A DNA stretch of 64,000 nucleotides, taken from the NCBI RefSeq assembly GCF_019402645.1, contig NZ_VKKS01000001.1, positions 2,238,769 to 2,302,768 of the forward strand, given 5' to 3'. Shown here in pieces: positions 18,576 through 27,685 of the stretch (positions are counted from its first letter, which is position 1; every line of letters begins with the position of its first letter). The DNA comes from Morganella morganii. Lineage in GTDB: Bacteria > Pseudomonadota > Gammaproteobacteria > Enterobacterales > Enterobacteriaceae. The position numbers and the translations under genes were made by a program. The notes beneath the pieces were generated by a model that worked only from the letters and a program-made list of their open reading frames with translations, did not search any database and was not told where the DNA came from.

Positions 18576-19292
18576 TTATGCACTGCGTTTCAGTAACATT
18601 GATTTAATATGACCAATTGCTTTTGTCGGATTCAGCCCTTTCGGACAGACACTCACGCAGTTCATGATGCCGTGACAGCGGAATACGCTGAAAGCATCAC
18701 TGATGTCGTCAAGGCGGGATGCTGTCTCGGTATCACGGCTGTCCGTCAGGAAGCGGTACGCAGCTAATAAACCGGCCGGGCCGATAAATTTGTCCGGGTT
18801 CCACCAAAAGGACGGACAGGATGTCGAGCAGCAGGCACACAGGATACATTCGTACAGACCATCGAGCTTTTCACGCTGCGCCGGTGACTGCAAATGCTCA
18901 CGCGCCGGCGGGTTTTTATTATCGTTGATCAGATACGGACGGATCTTTTCATACTGCGCATAGAACTGCCCCATATCAACAACCAGATCCCGCACCACCG
19001 GTAAGCCCGGCAGCGGACGGATCACCACCTTTTTGCCACCTTTCATCAGCGCCGACAGCGGTGTGATACAGGCCAGGCCATTTTTGCCGTTCATATTGAT
19101 ACCGTCAGAGCCACATACCCCTTCACGACAGGAGCGGCGGAATGACAGGCCCGGATCCTGCTCTTTCAGCAGAATAAGTGCATCCAGCACCATCATGTCC
19201 CGGCCTTCTTCCACATCCAGCTGATAGTTCTGCATGTGTGGCGCGTTATCCACATCCGGGTTATAGCGATAAACTGAAAATTCAACTTTCAT
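18576..19292 (-). CDS. sdhB: SdhB, succinate dehydrogenase iron-sulfur subunit
   Basis: 238 residues, as in E. coli. The [2Fe-2S] cysteines lie in CREGVCGSDGINMNGKNGLAC (about residues 55-75). The [4Fe-4S] and [3Fe-4S] cysteines lie in CILCACCSTSCPSF and CHGIMNCVSVCPKGLNP. It carries electrons from FAD in SdhA to ubiquinone at the SdhCD membrane anchor. Located 34 bases after sdhA in the sdhCDAB operon. Confidence 0.98.
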   Translation of the reverse strand: MKVEFSVYRYNPDVDNAPHMQNYQLDVEEGRDMMVLDALILLKEQDPGLSFRRSCREGVCGSDGINMNGKNGLACITPLSALMKGGKKVVIRPLPGLPVVRDLVVDMGQFYAQYEKIRPYLINDNKNPPAREHLQSPAQREKLDGLYECILCACCSTSCPSFWWNPDKFIGPAGLLAAYRFLTDSRDTETASRLDDISDAFSVFRCHGIMNCVSVCPKGLNPTKAIGHIKSMLLKRSA

Positions 19293-19326
19293 AGTATTCT
19301 CTCCGCAAATGCCTCATCACCACACA

Positions 19327-21093
19327 TCAGTAAGTACGAATCTTCGGCGGGAAAGGTTCACGCAGCTTAGGCTGCATGTTCACCGCACGGCGTGTCATGG
19401 TTTCAGATTGCGGCAGGTACAGGGAATGACACAGCCAGTTCGCATCATCGCGCTCCGGATAGTCAAATCGGCTGTGCGCACCACGGCTTTCAGTACGGAA
19501 GTTGGCGGCCATTGCAGTGGAATACGCCGTTTCCATCAGGTTATCCAGTTCCAGACACTCGATACGCTGGGTGTTGAATTCTGATGAGGTGTCATCCAGG
19601 CGCGCATACTGCAGGCGTTCTTTAATGGCTTTCAGCTCCTCCAGTCCTTTGGCCATCGCATCCCCTTCACGGAATACCGAGAAATTGTGCTGCATGCAGG
19701 ATTGCAGGGCCTTGCGAATAGCTACCGGATCCTCTCCGCTGCGGGTGTTATTCCAGCGGTTCAGACGCGCCAGCGCCACATCAACGTCCGATTCACCGGC
19801 ATCACGCATTGCGCCCTGCTCCAGAATGGATTCTTTCAGGTGCAGACCGGCTGAACGGCCGAAGACCACCAGGTCAAGCAGTGAGTTACCGCCAAGGCGG
19901 TTTGCACCGTGGACAGATACACAGGCAATTTCACCGACCGCAAACAGTCCCGGAACCAGTACATCCTCCCCCTGCTCATTCATGGTCACCACCTGACCGG
20001 TCACTTTGGTCGGGATACCACCCATCATATAGTGGCAGGTCGGGATAACCGGAATCGGCTCTTTAACCGGATCAACGTGGGCGAATGTCCGTGACAGTTC
20101 CAGGATCCCCGGCAAACGGGATTCCAGGACTTCTTTACCCAGATGGTCGAGTTTCAATTTGGCATGTGGTCCCCACGGGCCGTCACAACCACGACCTTCG
20201 CGGATTTCGATCATAATGGAGCGGGCAACCACGTCACGCCCTGCAAGGTCTTTGGCGTTCGGGGCATAACGCTCCATAAAGCGCTCACCGTCCTTATTGA
20301 GCAGATAACCGCCCTCACCACGGCAGCCCTCGGTGACCAGCACCCCTGCACCGGCAATTCCGGTCGGGTGGAACTGCCACATTTCCATATCCTGTAACGG
20401 AATACCGGCACGAACCGCCATGCCGACACCATCACCGGTGTTAATATGAGCGTTAGTGGTGGACTGATAGATACGTCCGGCACCACCGGTCGCCAGAATA
20501 GTGGCTTTGGCTTTGAAATAGACCACCTCACCGGTTTCGATACAGATAGCAGTGGTACCCATAATGGCGCCATCCTGGTTTTTCACCAGATCAAGGGCAT
20601 ACCATTCGGAGAAAATCGTGGTGTGATTTTTCAGGTTCTGCTGATACAGCGTATGCAGCAACGCGTGGCCGGTACGGTCAGCGGCGGCGGCAGTACGTGC
20701 TGCCTGCTCGCCCCCGAAATCTTTGGATTGTCCGCCGAACGGGCGCTGATAAATGCTGCCATCATCCAGACGGGAAAACGGTAACCCCATGTGTTCCAGT
20801 TCCAGCACCGCTTCCGGGCCGGTTTTACACATGTATTCGATAGCATCCTGGTCACCGATGTAATCTGACCCTTTTACGGTGTCATACATGTGCCATTCCC
20901 AGTTATCCGGGTGGGTATTCCCCAGCGCCACAGTGATACCGCCCTGGGCGGATACCGTATGAGAGCGGGTCGGGAACACTTTGGATAACAGAGCACAGGA
21001 CAGGCCGGACTGAGAAATCTGAAGTGCCGCACGCATACCTGCGCCGCCTGCGCCGATAACAACTGCATCAAACTCTCTGACAGGTAAGTTCAT
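19327..21093 (-). CDS. sdhA: SdhA, succinate dehydrogenase flavoprotein subunit
   Basis: 588 residues, as in E. coli. The FAD Rossmann motif is [13 protein letters not shown] (from residue 12). His45 in [11 protein letters not shown] is the residue that covalently binds FAD in the family. The active-site arginine segment is [18 protein letters not shown], and the capping domain carries HFHPTG-like [11 protein letters not shown]. It oxidises succinate to fumarate on the cytoplasmic face of the inner membrane. It starts immediately after the sdhD stop. Confidence 0.98.
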   Translation of the reverse strand: MNLPVREFDAVVIGAGGAGMRAALQISQSGLSCALLSKVFPTRSHTVSAQGGITVALGNTHPDNWEWHMYDTVKGSDYIGDQDAIEYMCKTGPEAVLELEHMGLPFSRLDDGSIYQRPFGGQSKDFGGEQAARTAAAADRTGHALLHTLYQQNLKNHTTIFSEWYALDLVKNQDGAIMGTTAICIETGEVVYFKAKATILATGGAGRIYQSTTNAHINTGDGVGMAVRAGIPLQDMEMWQFHPTGIAGAGVLVTEGCRGEGGYLLNKDGERFMERYAPNAKDLAGRDVVARSIMIEIREGRGCDGPWGPHAKLKLDHLGKEVLESRLPGILELSRTFAHVDPVKEPIPVIPTCHYMMGGIPTKVTGQVVTMNEQGEDVLVPGLFAVGEIACVSVHGANRLGGNSLLDLVVFGRSAGLHLKESILEQGAMRDAGESDVDVALARLNRWNNTRSGEDPVAIRKALQSCMQHNFSVFREGDAMAKGLEELKAIKERLQYARLDDTSSEFNTQRIECLELDNLMETAYSTAMAANFRTESRGAHSRFDYPERDDANWLCHSLYLPQSETMTRRAVNMQPKLREPFPPKIRTY

Positions 21094-21453
21094 TTATACA
21101 CCCCACACAATGATTGAACCGTAAATGACATAGGCTGCCAGTACAATAATCACAATAAATTGCAGCAGCAGGCGCAGGCTCAGGCACTTGACGTAGTCCG
21201 TCAGTACCTGCCATAACCCGACCCAGGCATGGGCGAGAATGGCGATCAATGTCAGCGTGGTGAATACCTGAGTGAATGAAGCGGTAAAGAAGCTATACCA
21301 GACGTCATAAGTGATCTCTGAAGTAAAAGCCACAAAACCGATGAGGTAGAGTACATAAAGTGTAATCACAATGGCGCCGGCACGCAGAATTAACCAATCC
21401 TGAATACCGCTGCGGCCGAGTGTGGTCGCACTGATTTTTGAATTTTTCACCAT
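21094..21453 (-). CDS. sdhD: SdhD, succinate dehydrogenase membrane anchor
   Basis: 119 residues with three membrane helices: about 20-42 (WLILRAGAIVITLYVLYLIG), about 60-82 (TQVFTTLTLIAILAHAWVGL) and about 95-117 (LLLQFIVIIVLAAYVIYGSI). AHAWVGLWQVLTDYVK is the conserved quinone-site region. With SdhC it holds heme b and ubiquinone. It overlaps the sdhC end by 7 bases and abuts sdhA. Confidence 0.96.
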   Translation of the reverse strand: MVKNSKISATTLGRSGIQDWLILRAGAIVITLYVLYLIGFVAFTSEITYDVWYSFFTASFTQVFTTLTLIAILAHAWVGLWQVLTDYVKCLSLRLLLQFIVIIVLAAYVIYGSIIVWGV

Positions 21454-21836
21454 ACCAGAACCCCCGCCAACACGGCTAAAATCACTGTCAGAACCATGGA
21501 AATCTTCGCGGATGAAATACCGGCAGCCAGCGTTTCATCAACAAATCCGAAATCCATTAACATGTGACGAATGCCACCACAGATGTGGTAAGCCAATGCA
21601 GTGAGGATGCCCCAGAGGATAAACTTCGCGAAGAAACCGCTCATGATATCAGCAGCCTGCGCAAACCCTTCCGGTGAGGACAGCGACAATCCTAACAGCC
21701 ACAGCAGAATCGCTACAGCAATGAAGGTAATGACGCCTGAGACACGGTGTAAAATTGAAGCGATTGCAGGGATCGGAAAGTGGATCGTCTGCAAATCTAA
21801 ATTGACAGGTCGTTGTTTTTTCACAATTTTGCCCAC
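21447..21836 (-). CDS. sdhC: SdhC, succinate dehydrogenase cytochrome b556 subunit
   Basis: 129 residues, E. coli length. The signature KKQRPVNLDLQTIHFPIPAIASILHRVSG is near the N terminus, with Ser and Arg of the quinone pocket. ALAYHICGGIRHMLMDFG carries the heme-ligand His (His84 in E. coli). Three membrane helices. It is the first gene of sdhCDAB, divergent from gltA across a 588-base control region. Confidence 0.97.
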   Translation of the reverse strand: MGKIVKKQRPVNLDLQTIHFPIPAIASILHRVSGVITFIAVAILLWLLGLSLSSPEGFAQAADIMSGFFAKFILWGILTALAYHICGGIRHMLMDFGFVDETLAAGISSAKISMVLTVILAVLAGVLVW

Positions 21837-22069
21837 ACAGCTCTTTATTATTTTTCCTTCCTCCGGACCCGGGCGGAAATCAGACAGCGCTGGGGAAATA
21901 AAAACAATCCTTAAGTAAAATCAACATCCATATTGTTTTACAAAAGTAATGATTCAGTTACGCTGGGTGCTCCTGCTTCAGGGAATTCCGGAGACCTTGA
22001 GGCAGTATATGGACTTCACAATATGATTACAATTCCCATACAAAATGTTTGGTCAGATTTAGCCAGAAC

Positions 22070-22085
22070 AGTGAATAAGATCACG
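22070..22085. promoter_or_regulatory. CRP-like site in the sdhC-gltA region
   Basis: AGTGA-ATAAGA-TCACG matches TGTGA-N6-TCACA at 8 of 10 positions. It is about 230 bases from the sdhC start. CRP activation of sdhCDAB is known in E. coli. Confidence 0.45.
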
Positions 22086-22288
22086 GTTCACACAATAAAA
22101 ACCTCCATTATTATTACTTGTGACATTTTGACAACATTTGAATTACATTATGTGGTTAAATACAAAAATTAAAACGACAATTACCGGCAAGAAAGACTTC
22201 CCGTAAGTGCAAACTTATGCAAAAGTGTAACTTGCAAAAAATGCACAATATCTTGCTGCACAACATAAATTCTATCGAAACACAAAGT

Positions 22289-22298
22289 TTAATTAACA
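22289..22298 (-). promoter_or_regulatory. ArcA-like box upstream of gltA
   Basis: On the minus strand TGTTAATTAA, the same perfect ArcA-P consensus decamer found upstream of cydA. It is about 127 bases before the gltA ATG. Confidence 0.6.
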
Positions 22299-22424
22299 AC
22301 TTGATAACTCATTATGCACCGTACCGGATAACGTAACACCAGGTACGGTATCCATTCAGGTAACGCATCAGTGATTATCACAAAAGATTGCAAAACAAAT
22401 AATAAATGCGCTAAGGAGACCTAC

Positions 22425-23717
22425 ATGTCTAATACAAAGGCGGAGCTGACACTAAACGGCGTCAGGGTTACTGATCTGGATATCCTGAGCCCGACTCTCG
22501 GCCAGCCCGTAGTTGATGTCCGGACGCTCGGCGGGAAAGGCTACTATACCTTTGACCCCGGCTTCACCTCCACTGCGTCCTGTGAATCAAAAATCACGTA
22601 TATCGACGGTGATGAAGGTATCCTGTTACATCGCGGCTTCCCTATTGAAGAGCTGGCGATGAAATCTGATTATCTCGAAGTGTGCTATATCCTGTTGTAC
22701 GGCGAAGCGCCTGACCAGAAAGAGTATGACGAATTTAAAGAGACCGTAAAACGCCACACCATGATTCACGAGCAGATCACCCGCTTATTCAACGGGTTCC
22801 GCCGTGACTCTCACCCGATGGCCGTGCTCTGCGGCGTGACCGGCGCACTGGCGGCGTTCTACCATGACTCACTGGATGTGAATAATCCGCGCCACCGCGA
22901 AATTGCAGCCTACCGCCTGCTCTCCAAGATGCCGACAGTGGCGGCAATGTGCTACAAATACTCTGTCGGACAGCCGTTTGTCTATCCGAAGAACGACCTT
23001 TCCTACGCCGGTAATTTCCTGCGTATGATGTTTGCAACCCCGTGTGAAGAATATGTGGTTAACCCGGTACTGGAACGTGCGATGGACAGAATTCTGATCC
23101 TGCACGCGGATCATGAGCAGAACGCTTCCACCTCAACAGTCCGGACAGCCGGTTCTTCCGGTGCCAACCCGTTCGCCTGTATCGCAGCCGGTATTGCCTC
23201 CCTGTGGGGGCCTGCTCACGGCGGCGCTAACGAAGCCTGCCTGCGTATGCTGGAAGAGATCCAGACTGTCGATCACATCCCGGCCTTTATTGAGCGTGCG
23301 AAAGATAAAAATGACTCTTTCCGCCTGATGGGCTTCGGCCACCGTGTGTACAAAAACCATGACCCGCGTGCCAAAGTGATGCGTGAAACCTGTCACGAAG
23401 TGCTCAACGAACTGGGCCTGAATGACAGTCTGCTGGAAGTCGCGATGGAGCTGGAACGTATCGCACTGAACGACCCGTACTTCATCGGGAAGAAACTCTA
23501 CCCGAACGTGGATTTCTACTCTGGTATCATCCTGAAAGCACTGGGCATTCCGTCAAATATGTTCACTGTGATCTTTGCTATCGGCCGGACCATCGGCTGG
23601 ATCGCCCACTGGAGCGAAATGCACGACGACGGCCTCAAAATTGCCCGCCCTCGTCAGCTATATACCGGTTACACTGAGCGTCCGTTTGAATCCAAAGTCA
23701 CCAAACGCTGTTCATAG
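22425..23717 (+). CDS. gltA: GltA, type II citrate synthase
   Basis: 430 residues. The ATG at 22425 is chosen over the ATG-like start at 22371 because AAGGAG lies at 22413-22418 and the protein then opens [10 protein letters not shown] as enteric citrate synthases do. Catalytic residues are seen in [11 protein letters not shown] (His), [10 protein letters not shown] (His) and NVDFYSG (Asp). The N-terminal extension is that of the hexameric, NADH-inhibited Gram-negative type. It condenses oxaloacetate with acetyl-CoA at the entry to the TCA cycle. Divergent from sdhCDAB. Confidence 0.98.
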   Translation: MSNTKAELTLNGVRVTDLDILSPTLGQPVVDVRTLGGKGYYTFDPGFTSTASCESKITYIDGDEGILLHRGFPIEELAMKSDYLEVCYILLYGEAPDQKEYDEFKETVKRHTMIHEQITRLFNGFRRDSHPMAVLCGVTGALAAFYHDSLDVNNPRHREIAAYRLLSKMPTVAAMCYKYSVGQPFVYPKNDLSYAGNFLRMMFATPCEEYVVNPVLERAMDRILILHADHEQNASTSTVRTAGSSGANPFACIAAGIASLWGPAHGGANEACLRMLEEIQTVDHIPAFIERAKDKNDSFRLMGFGHRVYKNHDPRAKVMRETCHEVLNELGLNDSLLEVAMELERIALNDPYFIGKKLYPNVDFYSGIILKALGIPSNMFTVIFAIGRTIGWIAHWSEMHDDGLKIARPRQLYTGYTERPFESKVTKRCS

Positions 23718-23741
23718 TGTTAATACTGCATTGAACCTTAT

Positions 23742-23764
23742 AAAACCCTCTCCCGAGGGTTTTT
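23742..23764 (+). terminator. Rho-independent terminator of gltA
   Basis: AAAACCCTC / GAGGGTTTT stem with a 4-base TCCC loop and a terminal T-run, 24 bases after the gltA stop. It could also serve the converging AraC-type gene. Confidence 0.85.
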
Positions 23765-23787
23765 ATGCACTTCTGACTCTCTGTTAT

Positions 23788-24552
23788 TCATTTTCCCATA
23801 TATTCACCGGGTGTTTTCCCGGTCATCTTACGGAAGAAAGAGACAAAAGCACTGTCACTGGCAAATCCGAGAGCTTGTGCAATATCACTGCTGCGGTATT
23901 TTTTCGCCAAAAGTTCAACAGATTTTATTAATCGCCACTGCTGACGCCATTGCTGATAGCTCATACCGGTTTCCCGCCGGAAAATCCGCGTAATCGTCTT
24001 TTCCCCGGCACCACAGCGGGACGCCAGTTCATTCAGGGACGGCGGCAGTGTCCGGGTATCCAGGTTTTTCAGCCGCCGGTCAGAAGGCAGCGGCAACTGC
24101 ATATCTTCCCGCCCGGCCAGCGCCAGCTCATCTAGGAACACGGGCAGCAAATGCTGTAAACGCGGCTGTGTCCAGTCACTGTCAAACGGCAGTGCCGCAA
24201 ACAGAAACAGGATTTCACGCAGCAGCGGCGATACCCCGAAGATTTCGCAGGCCGGTGGCAGGCAAGTGCTCAGTTGCGTATCCGGATACAACGAGCGATA
24301 GCCGACAGCCTCAAACATCTGCGCACGGTGCAACATCAGCGGCGGGATCCACGCCACCCGTGTCGGCGGCAGAACTGACAGAGTATCCGTCAGAGTGATC
24401 TGAATCGCCCCCCGCTCAGTAAACAGTAACTGCCCGCGCTGATGACGGTGAAAACCGGAATCATGTTGTGCCGTCATTTCCGCCGCAATCCCGACCAGCG
24501 GCGCGGTGTAACTGTCCGCATCAAATGCATCACTTTGCTTCAGCCACGCCAT
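23788..24552 (-). CDS. AraC-family regulator, NimR/YeaM-like
   Basis: 254 residues from the ATG at 24552, chosen for its AAGGGA site 6 bases upstream; an upstream in-frame start at 24600 is less likely. The N-terminal half is a cupin-type ligand domain (FHRHQRGQLLFTERG, RVAWIPPLMLHRAQ). The C-terminal half has two helix-turn-helices (LNELASRCGAGEKTITRIFR and SSDIAQALGFASDSAFVSFF). The overall pattern resembles E. coli NimR, which controls the neighbouring NimT exporter. Its divergent partner here is a DHA1 exporter, 104 bases away, so a local regulator-exporter pair is inferred. Confidence 0.85.
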   Translation of the reverse strand: MAWLKQSDAFDADSYTAPLVGIAAEMTAQHDSGFHRHQRGQLLFTERGAIQITLTDTLSVLPPTRVAWIPPLMLHRAQMFEAVGYRSLYPDTQLSTCLPPACEIFGVSPLLREILFLFAALPFDSDWTQPRLQHLLPVFLDELALAGREDMQLPLPSDRRLKNLDTRTLPPSLNELASRCGAGEKTITRIFRRETGMSYQQWRQQWRLIKSVELLAKKYRSSDIAQALGFASDSAFVSFFRKMTGKTPGEYMGK

Positions 24553-24656
24553 ATTGTCCCTTTTGATAAACAGAATGTCCTTATGATTATAATAAGACAT
24601 CCCTCCTTTTGCTAATCTGCGCCCCGTTCATTTCAGTTACAAAAAAGGGGGACAAA

Positions 24657-25802
24657 ATGACAATACAAAAACCCGCACTGACGCTTGCCGTTGCGCTGAT
24701 GATGTTCCCGCAGATAGCGGAAACCATTTACAGCCCGGCTCTGACGGATATCGCACAAGGCTTCGGGGTCAGTGCGGCACAGGCTGGTCAGACACTGTCT
24801 CTGTACTTTTTCGCCTTCGCATTTGGTGTGGTTGCCTGGGGGCGTTTATGTGATATTACCGGCCGCAGACGCACTATGCTGAGCGGGCTGACGCTCTACG
24901 CTGCGGCTTCCTGCGGTGCGGTTGTCACACTGGATTTCAGTGTGTTACTGATCCTGAGGATGCTGTCTGCCTTCGGAGCTGCGGTCGGCTCTGTCGGCAC
25001 ACAAACCATCATGCGTGATTGTTACCGTGGTGATGAGCTGGCAAAAGTGTTCTCTGTGATGGGAACAGCGCTGGCTGTCAGCCCGGCGTTGGGTATGTTC
25101 AGCGGCGCGGCACTGACCGGTTTTGCCGGTTATCAGGGGGTCTTTACCGGGCTTGCGGTACTGGCGGTTGTTCTGCTGGCATGGACGGCGTTCCGGTTAC
25201 CGGAAACGCGTCCGGTACATATCACGGCCGTTTCAATGCCGGAAACAGCCGGTCGTATGCTGAGTGACCGCTTTATTCTGCGCAATGTACTGCTGATTGC
25301 GTTTCTGAATACCGGGCTGTTCAGCTACTACCAGTTAGCGCCGTTTTATTTCAGCGGACTGGGCTTTACGCAGCAGGAATTCGGTTACAGCGGATTACTG
25401 CTCGCATCCGGCGTGGCAGGCGGTTCCGTGCTCAACCGCGTCTTACTCAAACGCGGATGGCACAGCCATTCACTGATCCGCCTTGCTGCCATCATTGGCA
25501 TGGTCAGCGCTGCTGCGGTATGGTTGTTATCCGGAACCATTTTATTTGTGCTGCCGATGGCAGGCATTGTGATTTGTTACGGGCTCGCCATTCCGAATAT
25601 CCTCGCCAATGTCTTACAGGATTACCGTGACCGTCTCGGCACCGCCGGTGCACTGCTGGGTCTGATGTATTACCTGCTGATTGGCGGCGGACTGGCGCTG
25701 GCCGGACTGAGTCAGCATATCGGCCTGACACTGTGCGTCTGCGCAGCCGGGACGCTTATCTGTGCGCCACGTAAAGCCGTACAAAGTACACAAGCAGCTT
25801 AG
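24657..25802 (+). CDS. MFS exporter, DHA1 (Bcr/CmlA-like) family
   Basis: 381 residues with about 12 membrane helices. The ATG at 24657 follows a GGGGGA site. The cytoplasmic loop 2-3 motif is WGRLCDITGRRRTMLSG (motif A of drug:proton antiporters) and the helix-5 region is MGTALAVSPALGMFSGAAL (motif C). ETIYSPALTDIAQGFG after helix 1 fits the Bcr/CmlA branch. Substrate unknown; chloramphenicol, bicyclomycin and similar compounds are handled by relatives. Control is probably by the divergent AraC-type gene. The gene ends at a bidirectional terminator shared with ybgI. Confidence 0.85.
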   Translation: MTIQKPALTLAVALMMFPQIAETIYSPALTDIAQGFGVSAAQAGQTLSLYFFAFAFGVVAWGRLCDITGRRRTMLSGLTLYAAASCGAVVTLDFSVLLILRMLSAFGAAVGSVGTQTIMRDCYRGDELAKVFSVMGTALAVSPALGMFSGAALTGFAGYQGVFTGLAVLAVVLLAWTAFRLPETRPVHITAVSMPETAGRMLSDRFILRNVLLIAFLNTGLFSYYQLAPFYFSGLGFTQQEFGYSGLLLASGVAGGSVLNRVLLKRGWHSHSLIRLAAIIGMVSAAAVWLLSGTILFVLPMAGIVICYGLAIPNILANVLQDYRDRLGTAGALLGLMYYLLIGGGLALAGLSQHIGLTLCVCAAGTLICAPRKAVQSTQAA

Positions 25803-25804
25803 TA

Positions 25805-25832
25805 AAAAGCCGGTCAGATGACCGGCTTTTTC
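25805..25832. terminator. Bidirectional terminator between MFS gene and ybgI
   Basis: AAAAGCCGGTC pairs with GACCGGCTTTT, with T-runs in both reading directions. It lies 3 bases after the MFS stop and 10 bases from the ybgI stop. Confidence 0.85.
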
Positions 25833-25841
25833 TGTTACTTA

Positions 25842-26585
25842 TTATGCAGGGTTCGGGATATCCACAAATATAACATCCAGCCCGTGTGTTTTCTTTAACC
25901 ATTCACCCAGAGCACGAATCCCGCCACGTTCTGTGGCGTGATGACCTGCGGCAAAAAAGTGCATCCCGCATTCACGGGCGATATGGATTGTCTGTTCTGA
26001 TACCTCACCGGTCACAAAACCATCAAGCCCCGCATCGGCTGCAGCCTGAATGAAGCTCTGACCACCACCGGTACACCAGCCCAGTTTTTTAATCTGAGCA
26101 GGTGCGTTATCCCCGCAATGCAGTATTTCCCGATCCAGCCCATGCTGTAAACGCTGTACCAGCTCCTCACCGCTGACCGGCTGCGCAAACTCACCACAGG
26201 GAAGCAGCGGATCGACATGTCCGGTGACTGTTACCCCCATCAGTCCCGCCAGCTGCGCGTTATTTCCCAGTTCCGGATGAGCATCCAGCGGCAGGTGATA
26301 ACCGTATAAATTCATATCGTTACACAGTAGTGTTTTGATCCGGCGCTGCTTCATTCCCCGGATACTGACCGGCTCGTTTTTCCAGAAATAGCCGTGATGC
26401 ACCAGCACCGCGTCCGCCTTCAGTCTCACCGCCTCATCCAGCAGTGCCTGACAGGCGGTCACGCCGGTCACCACCCGCTGAACATTTTCACACCCTTCAA
26501 CCTGTAAACCGTTCGGGGCATAATCCTGAAATTCCTGTACTGCCAGTTTTTCGTTAATAATCTTTTCTAATTCAATATGATTCAT
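25842..26585 (-). CDS. ybgI: YbgI, DUF34/NIF3-family metal-binding protein
   Basis: 247 residues, the length of E. coli YbgI. Conserved metal-binding segments are VLVHHGYFW, LPLDAHPELGNNAQLAGL and FAAGHHATERGGIRAL. NIF3/DUF34 proteins form toroidal hexamers with a dinuclear metal centre. Some relatives have GTP cyclohydrolase-like or metal-insertion roles, but the function is not settled. Here it is a single gene between the MFS terminator and ybfA; in E. coli many genes separate it from gltA. Confidence 0.93.
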   Translation of the reverse strand: MNHIELEKIINEKLAVQEFQDYAPNGLQVEGCENVQRVVTGVTACQALLDEAVRLKADAVLVHHGYFWKNEPVSIRGMKQRRIKTLLCNDMNLYGYHLPLDAHPELGNNAQLAGLMGVTVTGHVDPLLPCGEFAQPVSGEELVQRLQHGLDREILHCGDNAPAQIKKLGWCTGGGQSFIQAAADAGLDGFVTGEVSEQTIHIARECGMHFFAAGHHATERGGIRALGEWLKKTHGLDVIFVDIPNPA

Positions 26586-26709
26586 ACATTTTTCCTGTCC
26601 GTGCGGATAGGTTTACCATACCTTTCCGCCCCGCCAATAGCAATTTACAGACAAAAAAACGTCCCGCGATACTATCGCCGGGCGTCTCTTCTGCTGCCGG
26701 ATACCGGTA

Positions 26710-26922
26710 TCAGTGATGCTGAATACTGCTTACCGCATTTTCTGAACGTGCCAGCCAGACCGGCTTATCGCTCGTCTTGGACCACACGCGGTACAGATAG
26801 CTCCAGAAGCGGGCGCGATCCCGGTAGAACAGCATGAACGGGAACGCCAGGATACCTAAAGATACTACACCGGTACGGCGCAAGAGAACCTTATGCAACG
26901 GATATGCCTGAAATGTTGACAT
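26710..26922 (-). CDS. ybfA: YbfA, small DUF2517 protein
   Basis: 70 residues. The block LRRTGVVSLGILAFPFMLFYRDRARFWSYLYRVWSKTSDKPVW is very like E. coli YbfA (68 residues). It has one hydrophobic stretch (about residues 17-34) and a basic aromatic segment after it, so it probably lies at the inner membrane. Function unknown. A GGAGGG ribosome site precedes the ATG. Followed on the other side by ybgI. Confidence 0.88.
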   Translation of the reverse strand: MSTFQAYPLHKVLLRRTGVVSLGILAFPFMLFYRDRARFWSYLYRVWSKTSDKPVWLARSENAVSSIQHH

Positions 26923-27196
26923 TGAGACCCTCCTTGTAACGGATTATCGCGGAATGGCAATAATCACCAAATGTATTCCGCTGTAATATTAACCCATTTG
27001 GTGAAACTTTGCCACTCATCTGACCACTTAAGCCCTGCTTGATACGCACAAAATGCCTCTTTCTAAGTAATTAAATTACATAATTGTTATTTTTTATCAT
27101 TTTGTTAACATATTTGTTGTTCAAAATTAAGCTACCACAGTAATGAAAATACCTTATGATATTCATATCACTAATTGATAATGGGAATTATTTATT

Positions 27197-27625
27197 ATGA
27201 GTGCCTGGCTGATTTATGCCCTTCTGTCTGCCATCAGTGCCGCAATGGTCGCTGTTTTCGGGAAAATGGGATTACAACATCTGGATGCCAATACCGCCAC
27301 AGCGATCCGTGCTGTAATTATGGCGCTGTTTCTGGCCGGCGTGGTGGTGGTTCAGGGAAAACTTAATCTTATCAGTGAGATAATAGAAAACCGTAAAGCG
27401 CTGTTCTTTATCGCCCTGAGCGGGATTGCCGGTGCTCTTTCCTGGCTGTTCTACTTTATGGCGATAAAAAACGGGCAGGTATCACGGGTTGCCCCGATTG
27501 ATAAACTGAGTGTGGTCTTTGCCGTAATTTTTGCCGTGATCCTGTTCGGTGAAAAAATTTCCCTGATTGCCGCAGGCGGCATTGCGCTGATCACCCTCGG
27601 AGCACTGATGGTGGCTTTGGGCTGA
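27197..27625 (+). CDS. Half-size EamA-family (DMT) membrane protein
   Basis: 142 residues with five hydrophobic helices and a single EamA domain. MSAWLIYALLSAISAAMVAV opens the protein, and VSRVAPIDKLSVVFAVIFAVILFGE is the conserved EamA helix pair. Most EamA exporters carry two such domains in about 300 residues. Single-domain members are a known subgroup thought to work as dimers. Substrate unknown. It stands alone between ybfA and the converging pgm and has no counterpart here in E. coli. The ribosome site is weak (GGGAA, 11 bases upstream). Confidence 0.85.
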   Translation: MSAWLIYALLSAISAAMVAVFGKMGLQHLDANTATAIRAVIMALFLAGVVVVQGKLNLISEIIENRKALFFIALSGIAGALSWLFYFMAIKNGQVSRVAPIDKLSVVFAVIFAVILFGEKISLIAAGGIALITLGALMVALG

Positions 27626-27685
27626 AACAGACAAAAAAACGCCGAGGGGAAAAACCCGCTCCGCGCTGTTTTTTCCGGTGGTGCG

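Larger units (their letters stand above)
21837..22424. promoter_or_regulatory. Divergent sdhC-gltA control region
   Basis: 588 AT-rich bases with promoters in both directions and no convincing gene. A CRP-like site is at 22070-22085 and a perfect ArcA-like box at 22289-22298. The layout fits the E. coli arrangement in which sdh and gltA are activated by CRP (sdh) and repressed by ArcA-P (both). A 79-codon ORF at 21933-22172 was judged spurious. Confidence 0.7.

Noticed and set aside
21933-22172. 79-codon ORF in the sdhC-gltA gap
   Set aside because: Overlaps the CRP-like control site, no good ribosome site and no recognised family.
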